A DNA stretch of 6,670 nucleotides, taken from contig JAIPIM010000225.1 of NCBI GenBank assembly GCA_021734725.1, positions 1 through 6,670 on the forward strand, read 5' to 3'. The notes under the pieces are model-generated. The model was not told where the DNA came from and searched no databases. It saw only the letters and a list, made by a program, of their open reading frames with translations. Positions within the stretch are counted from its first letter, which is position 1. The number at the start of each line of letters is the position of its first letter. The position numbers and the translations under genes are program-made. The stretch is from Minisyncoccota bacterium. Lineage in GTDB: Bacteria; Verrucomicrobiota; Lentisphaeria; Oligosphaerales; MVZH01. Positions 1-4,857 of the stretch are shown in pieces.

Positions 1-1302
1 CATGTCCAGCACACTGTGTGTACGCCGTCACGCTGCAGTTTTATGACCGGATGGTATCCGCACACGCGCGGGCATCGCACGCTCTGGCATTGCCTGCAAC
101 CCGATGAACCGAATACGTTGAAATATCTTAAGCAGGCCGGGTACGAGGTGCACTGGATGGGGAAAAACGATTTGCTCGCTCCCGCTTCGTTCGCGGATTC
201 GGTCACGCGCGTGCACCACGCTAAGAACAGCGGCGGCAGGGAATCGCTGTTTGAGCGCGACGATCCCGCTTATATGAGTTTTCTGCGCGGCCCAATGAAT
301 GGTCATCATATAGATTATGAAATCGTTCAAAACGCCATCACGTTCCTCAAGGAACGACCCGCGGATGCACCACCGTTCATGCTCTTCCTGGCAACCGCAT
401 TGCCGCACTGCCCATACACGGTTCCCCAACCGTGGTATGACATGTACGATCCGGGGGACATACCGCCCCTGCGGCCGTGCGAACGTGCCGATAAACCCGT
501 TTTCCAGCGCCTGATTCGCGAGTACAGACGCCTGGATGAAGTGGACGATTTCGTGTTCCGCAAAATTATGGCCGTCTATCTGGGCATGATCTCATACGTA
601 GACCACCTGCTCGGCATGGTGCTTGACGCACTCGATGACACCGGACTCACGGAGGATACCGCCTTCTTTTTCTTCTCAGACCATGGCGACTGGGCAGGAG
701 ACTACGGGTTGGTTGAAAAATGGCCAAGCGGTCTGGACGACTGCCTTACCCGGATTCCAATGATTATCCAGGCACCGGAAAACGCGGCGGGACATGTGGT
801 CAATGAACCGATTGAGTGTTTCGATATTATGCCTACGACACTTGAGCTTGCCGGCGTGGATGTTCAGCATACGCACTATGCACGTTCACTGCTGCCGCAG
901 CTGCAGGGCGCCAAAGGGGACCCGTCTCGCGCCGTGTTTGCCGAAGGCGGTTACGATCGGCATGAGCCACAGTGCTTCGAGGGATCTCCGGACGACGGCC
1001 TGATGCGGGACCCGAACGGCATTTACTACCCCAAGGGGCGGCAGCAGCAGGAACACCCGGAATCCGTAGCACGTGCCGCCATGATCCGGACAGCCACTCA
1101 TAAGTTGATTTGGCGGCCCAACGATACCCACGAACTCTATGACCTGGCTCGTGACCCGAACGAACTCAATAATGTCTACATGGACACAGAATACCAGCCC
1201 GTGCGGGAACTCCTGATCAACCGTATGATGGATTGGTATGTCCACACCGCGGACGCCGTCCCTTTCCACCGCGACCCGCGGGGCTTCCCGCCCGATGGTT
1301 AG
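1..1302 (+). CDS. Type I (formylglycine) sulfatase, 5' end missing
   Basis: This is a sulfatase of the alkaline-phosphatase superfamily (S1 type), which hydrolyses a sulfate ester; the substrate cannot be told, but a sulfated polysaccharide is a common target. 433 residues are visible, and the frame is open from base 1, so the start, any signal peptide and the N-terminal metal-binding Asp pair lie upstream. Visible residues 7-17 hold the sulfatase signature CTPSR...MTG; Cys7 is the residue oxidised to formylglycine. WMGK (residues 52-55) gives the usual active-site Lys, LPH (134-136) a likely sulfate-contacting His, SDHGD (226-230) the Ca-binding Asp-His, and Lys240 the next conserved Lys. 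FDIMPTTLELAG (274-285) and ELYDLARDPNE (378-388) are typical of the C-terminal part. Maturation needs a formylglycine-generating or anaerobic sulfatase-maturing enzyme, not seen here. It is probably a separate transcription unit from the amino-acid genes. Family is confident, specificity unknown. Confidence 0.93.
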   Translation, partial: HVQHTVCTPSRCSFMTGWYPHTRGHRTLWHCLQPDEPNTLKYLKQAGYEVHWMGKNDLLAPASFADSVTRVHHAKNSGGRESLFERDDPAYMSFLRGPMNGHHIDYEIVQNAITFLKERPADAPPFMLFLATALPHCPYTVPQPWYDMYDPGDIPPLRPCERADKPVFQRLIREYRRLDEVDDFVFRKIMAVYLGMISYVDHLLGMVLDALDDTGLTEDTAFFFFSDHGDWAGDYGLVEKWPSGLDDCLTRIPMIIQAPENAAGHVVNEPIECFDIMPTTLELAGVDVQHTHYARSLLPQLQGAKGDPSRAVFAEGGYDRHEPQCFEGSPDDGLMRDPNGIYYPKGRQQQEHPESVARAAMIRTATHKLIWRPNDTHELYDLARDPNELNNVYMDTEYQPVRELLINRMMDWYVHTADAVPFHRDPRGFPPDG

Positions 1303-1309
1303 TCCCCAG

Positions 1310-1338
1310 GAGACGGGCAAACGTTCTCTTTGCGTCTC
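1310..1338 (+). terminator. Imperfect stem-loop just after the sulfatase gene
   Basis: Arms 1310-1321 and 1329-1338 (GAGACG...CAAA against TTTGCGTCTC) pair over 10 bp with a two-G bulge and the loop CGTTCTC, starting 8 bases after the sulfatase stop. No T-run follows, so this is not a standard intrinsic terminator. It may protect the 3' end of the mRNA or be chance. Confidence 0.3.
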
Positions 1339-1476
1339 ACGTCAGAATTCCTTACCTCAAGGAAAATTCAGATGCTTGTGAGTATTCAACATTTCTGTGG
1401 CTTCCAACTTACGAAAATCGCCCACCGTTCCCTGAACGTCGGAACAACCGTCGTTGCCGTCGTCGTAACGCGGGGC

Positions 1477-1576
1477 GTTTAAGCGTATCCGAGTACGGGT
1501 GGCGGGTAAGGGGGCGAGCAAGTGTGCAGTGGGGTGTGGCGAGTTCGTGCTTAAACCGAACGCGGCGCACACTTGC
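1477..1576. repeat. Overlapping inverted repeats upstream of the hom promoter
   Basis: Three perfect inverted repeats interlock here: GTTTAAGC (1477-1484) with GCTTAAAC (1549-1556); GCAAGTGTGC (1518-1527) with GCACACTTGC (1567-1576); and GTTCG (1543-1547) with CGAAC (1557-1561). The right arm of the 10-bp repeat reaches into the putative -35 element. It could be a regulator binding region or an RNA structure from an upstream transcript. No known operator is recognised. The rest of the spacer from about 1340 to 1476 shows nothing supportable. Confidence 0.4.
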
Positions 1577-1600
1577 AAGCTTTACACGGTTCGCTATAGT
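1573..1600 (+). promoter_or_regulatory. Candidate sigma-70-like promoter of hom
   Basis: TTGCAA (1573-1578) and TATAGT (1595-1600) are separated by 16 bases; they match the -35 consensus at 4 of 6 and the -10 consensus at 5 of 6 positions. A start near 1606-1609 would give about 40 bases of leader before the mini-ORF at 1649. Support comes mainly from its position directly ahead of the leader peptide and terminator. Confidence 0.45.
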
Positions 1601-1648
1601 ACGCCTTGGTTACTTGAGAAACACAATTATTGAAAAGGTGACAGTCAC

Positions 1649-1699
1649 ATGAAGACGTGTATGATTATCGGCATTACAGGGGGTACGCTGGGCACGTAG
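1649..1699 (+). CDS. Putative Thr/Ile leader peptide of the hom attenuator
   Basis: A 16-residue ORF reads MKTCMIIGITGGTLGT and stops at TAG 1697-1699. AAAAGG at 1633-1638 gives a ribosome-binding site 10 bases before the ATG. Four of the 16 residues are Thr (codons at 1655, 1676, 1685, 1694) and three are Ile (1664, 1667, 1673). Met and Cys, also related to the aspartate-derived amino acids, occur too. It lies between a promoter-like sequence and an intrinsic terminator, ahead of hom, which is the arrangement of thr-operon leader peptides in enterobacteria, where Thr and Ile codons sense charged tRNA. The Thr/Ile codons are less concentrated than in E. coli thrL. The alternative is a chance ORF or a decayed gene start: the IIGITGG stretch resembles the start of nucleotide-binding proteins. 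Confidence 0.5.
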   Translation: MKTCMIIGITGGTLGT

Positions 1700-1742
1700 A
1701 GAAGGAATGTCACCCATGTCCTGAACCTGACGGCCCTTCTCT
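1698..1742 (+). promoter_or_regulatory. Candidate antiterminator pairing
   Basis: AGAGAAGG (1698-1705) is perfectly complementary over 8 bp to CCTTCTCT (1735-1742). The second segment uses half of the left terminator arm and part of its loop, so the two structures exclude each other. The first segment overlaps the leader stop codon, so a ribosome finishing the leader would cover it and allow the terminator, while a ribosome stalled near the Thr codon at 1676 would leave it free. This is inferred from complementarity only. Confidence 0.5.
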
Positions 1743-1760
1743 CCCGGAAGGGCCGTTTTT
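1730..1760 (+). terminator. Rho-independent terminator/attenuator before hom
   Basis: ACGGCCCTTC (1730-1739) and GAAGGGCCGT (1747-1756) form a perfect 10-bp stem around the 7-base loop TCTCCCG, followed by T at 1756-1760. It lies 23 bases before the hom ATG and more than 400 bases after the sulfatase gene, so it is better placed to control hom than to end the sulfatase transcript. Confidence 0.85.
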
Positions 1761-1783
1761 GTAGAGTCGGAAAGCGATTTGCC

Positions 1784-3079
1784 ATGAGAGACATTAGGGT
1801 TGGAATCATTGGATTCGGTACCGTCGGCGCCGGTGTGGTGGACTGCCTGCTCACAAACGGGGAGTTGATCGCGAACCGCACCGACATGCGACCGGTCGTC
1901 ACGCGCATTGCGGATATGGACATCACCACGGACCGTGGGGTGGCCGTCGACCCGACGCTGCTGACGACCGACGCGGATGCCGTGGTGGGCGCCGACGACA
2001 TCGATGTGGTCGTCGAATTGGTCGGTGGTACCACAACGGCCAAAACATTCATCCTGCGGGCATTGGCCAACGGCAAACCGGTGGTGACCGCGAATAAAGC
2101 GTTGCTGGCTGACTGTGGGGACGAGATATTTGCAGCGGCGGAGGTATCCTCTGCTGACGTCTACTACGAAGCCAGTGTGGCCGGAGGGATCCCTATCATC
2201 AAGGCCATGCGGGAAGGTCTGGTGGGTAACCGCATCACGGAAATTGTAGGGATCCTGAACGGCACATGCAACTATATTCTGACACGCATGGAGCAGGAAT
2301 CCACGTCTTTTGACGAGGTATTGGGGCAGGCCCAGGCGGCCGGTTACGCGGAAACGCCGCCCGATCTCGACATCGACGGTATCGATACAGCGCACAAAGC
2401 AACGATCCTGGCGTCTTTGGCCTATGGCGAATGGTTCGGCATGGAACCCCTTTATGTGGAGGGGATCAGAGGCCTTGCTCTACGGGATATTCAGTACGCG
2501 GCCAATCTGGGTTACCGTGTCAAATTGCTGGCCGTCATTAAACAATGTGGGGCGGATGTTCAGATACGTGTCCATCCCACGCTGATTCCGCACGGGTCCT
2601 CCCTGAGTCACGTGCACGGCGTGAACAACGCGGTCTGGGTGCAGGGGACCCCTGTGGGCGGCACAATGTATTATGGTCCCGGCGCGGGCCGCGACGCCAC
2701 GGCAAGCGCCGTGGTAGCGGACATCGTGGATGTCGGGTTAAATCTGAAGTTCGGTTCACACAGGCGCGTGCCGGCGTTCCGTGCACATCAGGGATGTGCC
2801 GGGGTTGTGCCCATGGCCGATGTGGAAACCCGCTATTATCTGCGCCTGCAGGTGAGGAACCGTGCGGGGGTCCTGGCGCAGATCGCAGGGGTGCTGGGCG
2901 AGTCGAGCATCAGCATCGCCAGTGTCCACCAACAGGAAATACACGGCGAAACCGCCCCCCTGGTCATCCTGACGTATGAAGCACGTGAGGCCAATATGCA
3001 GCATGCGCCCGTAGAAATTCGAGAACTCCAGGTTGTCTCGGAAGATCCCGTACTGATAAGAATCGAGGATATGCCGTAA
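1784..3079 (+). CDS. hom: Homoserine dehydrogenase (NAD(P)-dependent, ACT domain)
   Basis: It reduces aspartate 4-semialdehyde to homoserine in the cytoplasm, the branch step towards threonine, methionine and (via threonine) isoleucine. The 431 residues are the usual length of the monofunctional enzyme with an ACT domain. The N-terminal Rossmann fold shows GFGTVG (residues 10-15); NGKPVVTANK (96-105), EASVAGGIPI (129-138) and NGTCNYIL (159-166) are family motifs. Asp194 to Lys205 is the homoserine dehydrogenase signature, with Asp201 and Lys205 at the expected catalytic positions. Residues about 350-431 are an ACT domain (RAGVLAQIAGVLGESSISIASVHQ region), which usually gives feedback control by threonine. 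The ATG at 1784 fits because the Rossmann motif starts a few residues later; GGAAAG at 1769-1774 is a modest ribosome-binding site. Expression is probably controlled by the terminator just upstream. Not fused to aspartate kinase, unlike E. coli ThrA. Confidence 0.96.
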   Translation: MRDIRVGIIGFGTVGAGVVDCLLTNGELIANRTDMRPVVTRIADMDITTDRGVAVDPTLLTTDADAVVGADDIDVVVELVGGTTTAKTFILRALANGKPVVTANKALLADCGDEIFAAAEVSSADVYYEASVAGGIPIIKAMREGLVGNRITEIVGILNGTCNYILTRMEQESTSFDEVLGQAQAAGYAETPPDLDIDGIDTAHKATILASLAYGEWFGMEPLYVEGIRGLALRDIQYAANLGYRVKLLAVIKQCGADVQIRVHPTLIPHGSSLSHVHGVNNAVWVQGTPVGGTMYYGPGAGRDATASAVVADIVDVGLNLKFGSHRRVPAFRAHQGCAGVVPMADVETRYYLRLQVRNRAGVLAQIAGVLGESSISIASVHQQEIHGETAPLVILTYEAREANMQHAPVEIRELQVVSEDPVLIRIEDMP

Positions 3080-3102
3080 TATGTTGAAACACAGCGATCG
3101 TA

Positions 3103-3474
3103 GTGTGTGAGTGTGTGGGTGTGTGGGTGTGCTTTGCGATGTACCCCCATACCCACAAACTCCCATACTCCCATACTGCGCTGAGTGTGAGTGTGTGGGT
3201 GTGTGGGTGAGTGAGTGTGTGGGTGTGCTTTGCGATGTACCCCCATACCCCCAAACTCCCAAACTCCCATACTGCGCTGAGTGTGAGTGTGTGAGTGTGT
3301 GGGTGAGTGAGTGTGTGGGTGTGCGTTGCGATGTACTCCCATACCCCCAAACCCCCATACTCCCATACTGCGCTGTGTGTGAGTGTGGGTGTGTGGGTGT
3401 GCGTTGCGATGTACCCCCATACCCCCAAACCCCCATACTCCCATACTGCGATGTATGTGTGAGTGTGTGAGTGT
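3103..3474. repeat. Minisatellite of alternating GT-rich and C-rich blocks
   Basis: Four C-rich blocks of exactly 45 bases (3136-3180, 3232-3276, 3328-3372, 3406-3450) differ from one another at only one to a few positions. Each begins GCGATGTAC and ends TACTGCG. They alternate with GT-rich blocks of 51, 51 and 33 bases, giving periods of 96, 96 and 78. Inside, both block types are built from octamers: TACCCCCA-like in the C-rich blocks and GTGTGTGG-like in the GT-rich ones. GTGTGGG can pair with CCCATAC in RNA, so each unit is a loose inverted repeat. It fills most of the hom-lysC gap. Open frames on both strands here are low-complexity and judged non-coding. Confidence 0.93.
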
Positions 3475-3497
3475 GTGCGCGGGCCGAGCCCGCGCAC
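3475..3497. repeat. Perfect 10-bp GC hairpin at the edge of the minisatellite
   Basis: GTGCGCGGGC (3475-3484) and GCCCGCGCAC (3488-3497) enclose the 3-base loop CGA. It would be very stable in RNA or single-stranded DNA. No T-run follows on either strand close to the stem, so it is not a clear intrinsic terminator; pausing, processing or protection of an mRNA end is possible. Confidence 0.7.
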
Positions 3498-3517
3498 TCC
3501 GCGGAAGACCCAAAAAA

Positions 3518-3559
3518 CAACAACGACAAACCAAGAACCAAGAACGACGAACAACGAAC
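3518..3559. repeat. Heptanucleotide tandem array (CAAGAAC type)
   Basis: Six consecutive 7-base units run CAACAAC, GACAAAC, CAAGAAC, CAAGAAC, GACGAAC, AACGAAC. The pattern is nnnnAAC with drift from unit to unit. It is purine/C-rich on the + strand and lies 65 bases before lysC. The remaining stretch 3560-3624 has a TACAAT -10-like hexamer at 3566-3571 without a convincing -35, so no promoter is called. Confidence 0.75.
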
Positions 3560-3624
3560 AGCTCGTACAATCCCCTGATTCAGGCATTGTCGAAAACCGC
3601 TTGACTGAAAGGACTCACTCAAGG

Positions 3625-4857
3625 ATGGCACGCATTGTTCAAAAATACGGCGGCACGTCGGTAGGCAGTCCGGAACGCATACTCAATGTTGCCCGGCGCA
3701 TCAAAAAGTACCGTGACCAGGGCAATGAAATGATTGTCGTCGTCAGCGCGATGGGCGGTGAGACCGACCGACTTCTAAGCCTGGCGTCGCAATTGAACGA
3801 ATCTCCGGACGAACGCGAGATCGATATGCTGCTGGCCACTGGCGAACAGCAAAGTGTCGCGCTCATGGCCATGGCGCTTCATGGACTGGGCTGCCCGGCC
3901 ATTTCGATGACCGGCGCCCAGGCAGGGATTGAGACGGACGGCGTCCATTCGCGAGCGCGTATTCGCAACATCACGCCGCACCGGATCGAAGACAGCCTGG
4001 CGGATCAGAAAGTCGTTATTGTCGCCGGCTTCCAAGGGCGTACGGAAGAAGATGCCATCACAACACTCGGACGGGGTGGAAGCGATTTGACCGCGGTCGC
4101 ACTGGCGGCGGTCCTCAAGGCCGACCTATGTCAGATTTTCACCGATGTGGAAGGCGTGTTCACCGCCGATCCGCGAATTGTCCCGGAGGCGCGCAAGATC
4201 GATGTAATCAGCACGGATGAAATGCTGGAAATGGCCAGCCTCGGGGCCAAGGTTATGCAGTCCCGTTCGATTGAGTTTGCAAAAAAATTCGGGGTGGTGC
4301 TGGAGGTTCGCTCCAGCTTGACAGACACGCCCGGAACCATCATTACGGAGGAAAGTGACGATATGGAAGACGTCGTTGTACGCGGTGTAAGCGCCGACAA
4401 GAACGAAGCGAAACTCACAGTCCGTCATATTCCCGATACACCGGGACAGGCCGCCAAGCTGTTCCAGATGCTGGCGGAAGCATCCGTCAATGTGGACATG
4501 ATTATCCAGAACGTCTCGGAACATCAGTTGGCGGATATCTCCTGCACCGTTCCCCAGGCGGAGCTGAAGAAAATTCAAACGCAGCTGGAAACACGCATCC
4601 GCGAAGCGACCGGGGCTGAAGACATACTGTACGACGAGAATATTGCAAAAGTGTCGGTGGTCGGTGTCGGCATGCGAAGCCACAGCGGCGTGGCGGCCTC
4701 CACGTTCAAGGCACTGGCGGACCATGGCATCAATATCGAGATGATTTCCACCAGTGAGATCAAGATCAGTTGCGTGCTCCCGCTCGAGCGCGCTGACGAC
4801 GCAGTCCGCATACTCCACCAGACATTCAAGTTGGGAGAAACGACCCGTGAAACCTGA
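3625..4857 (+). CDS. lysC: Aspartate kinase
   Basis: It phosphorylates aspartate with ATP to aspartyl phosphate, the first step to lysine, methionine, threonine and isoleucine. The 410 residues match the monofunctional alpha-subunit length. The kinase domain carries KYGGTSV (residues 7-13), ATGEQQS (71-77), a TTLGRGGSD nucleotide/substrate-binding motif (146-154), FTDVEGV (172-178) and TADPR (180-184). Two ACT domains follow at about 263-330 (with DTPGQAAKLF) and 342-405 (with RSHSGVAASTFKALADHGIN), the usual site of feedback inhibition by Lys and/or Thr. The ATG at 3625 is chosen because KYGGTSV follows immediately and GAAAGGA lies at 3607-3613; the frame is open further upstream, but only through repeat DNA. 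The stop codon lies inside the cimA start region, so the two genes are probably translationally coupled. A possible second product starts at residue 247. Confidence 0.97.
   Translation: MARIVQKYGGTSVGSPERILNVARRIKKYRDQGNEMIVVVSAMGGETDRLLSLASQLNESPDEREIDMLLATGEQQSVALMAMALHGLGCPAISMTGAQAGIETDGVHSRARIRNITPHRIEDSLADQKVVIVAGFQGRTEEDAITTLGRGGSDLTAVALAAVLKADLCQIFTDVEGVFTADPRIVPEARKIDVISTDEMLEMASLGAKVMQSRSIEFAKKFGVVLEVRSSLTDTPGTIITEESDDMEDVVVRGVSADKNEAKLTVRHIPDTPGQAAKLFQMLAEASVNVDMIIQNVSEHQLADISCTVPQAELKKIQTQLETRIREATGAEDILYDENIAKVSVVGVGMRSHSGVAASTFKALADHGINIEMISTSEIKISCVLPLERADDAVRILHQTFKLGETTRET
4347..4351 (+). promoter_or_regulatory. Strong internal ribosome-binding site inside lysC
   Basis: GGAGG followed by AAA sits 11 bases before the in-frame ATG at 4363, in the linker between kinase and ACT domains. 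It is a better Shine-Dalgarno match than that of the lysC start itself. The bases also encode a Thr-Glu-Glu stretch, so they may simply reflect coding. Confidence 0.45.
4363..4857 (+). CDS. Possible separate aspartate kinase beta (regulatory) subunit from an internal start
   Basis: An in-frame ATG at lysC residue 247, preceded by GGAGG, would give a 164-residue protein holding only the two ACT domains. In Bacillus subtilis aspartokinase II and the Corynebacterium glutamicum enzyme, such a beta subunit is made from an internal start at nearly the same place, and the enzyme is an alpha2beta2 complex. The position, length and ribosome-binding site match that known layout. Whether it is used here is an inference: many lysC genes have a Met near this point without internal initiation. 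Confidence 0.45.
   Translation: MEDVVVRGVSADKNEAKLTVRHIPDTPGQAAKLFQMLAEASVNVDMIIQNVSEHQLADISCTVPQAELKKIQTQLETRIREATGAEDILYDENIAKVSVVGVGMRSHSGVAASTFKALADHGINIEMISTSEIKISCVLPLERADDAVRILHQTFKLGETTRET

Noticed and set aside
1233..1652. Plus-strand 139-residue frame between sulfatase and hom
   Set aside because: Arg/Pro-rich with no recognisable domain, it starts inside the sulfatase gene in another frame and crosses the promoter region; only its last codons are discussed as a possible mini-ORF.
1707..1724. Mini-ORF MSPMS after the leader stop
   Set aside because: The purine-rich AGAGAAGG is too close to the first ATG to serve as its ribosome-binding site, and the segment is better explained as the antiterminator arm.
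1610..2395. Minus-strand 261-residue frame
   Set aside because: It is the antisense shadow of hom and the attenuator; the sense strand has clear homoserine dehydrogenase motifs.
3111..3470. Plus-strand 119-residue Cys/Val-rich repeat frame
   Set aside because: It lies entirely in the tandem array, has no ribosome-binding site and no plausible protein features.
3103..3474. CRISPR array
   Set aside because: The intervening GT-rich blocks are themselves repetitive and similar, not unique spacers, and no cas gene is present.
3463..3624. Upstream extension of lysC
   Set aside because: The extra residues are low-complexity products of the hairpin and heptamer array; the family N-terminus KYGGTSV begins just after the ATG at 3625.
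2756..3631. Long minus-strand open frames rich in His/Thr and Tyr-Gly-Ser-Met-Gly-Val-Trp repeats
   Set aside because: They arise from the minisatellite, whose unit lengths (96, 96, 78) are multiples of three and lack stops in several frames at once; the non-repeat parts are antisense to hom.
4754..4846. Upstream extension of cimA
   Set aside because: It overlaps the ACT domain of lysC in another frame, and the family N-terminus begins just after the GTG at 4847, which has a good ribosome-binding site.
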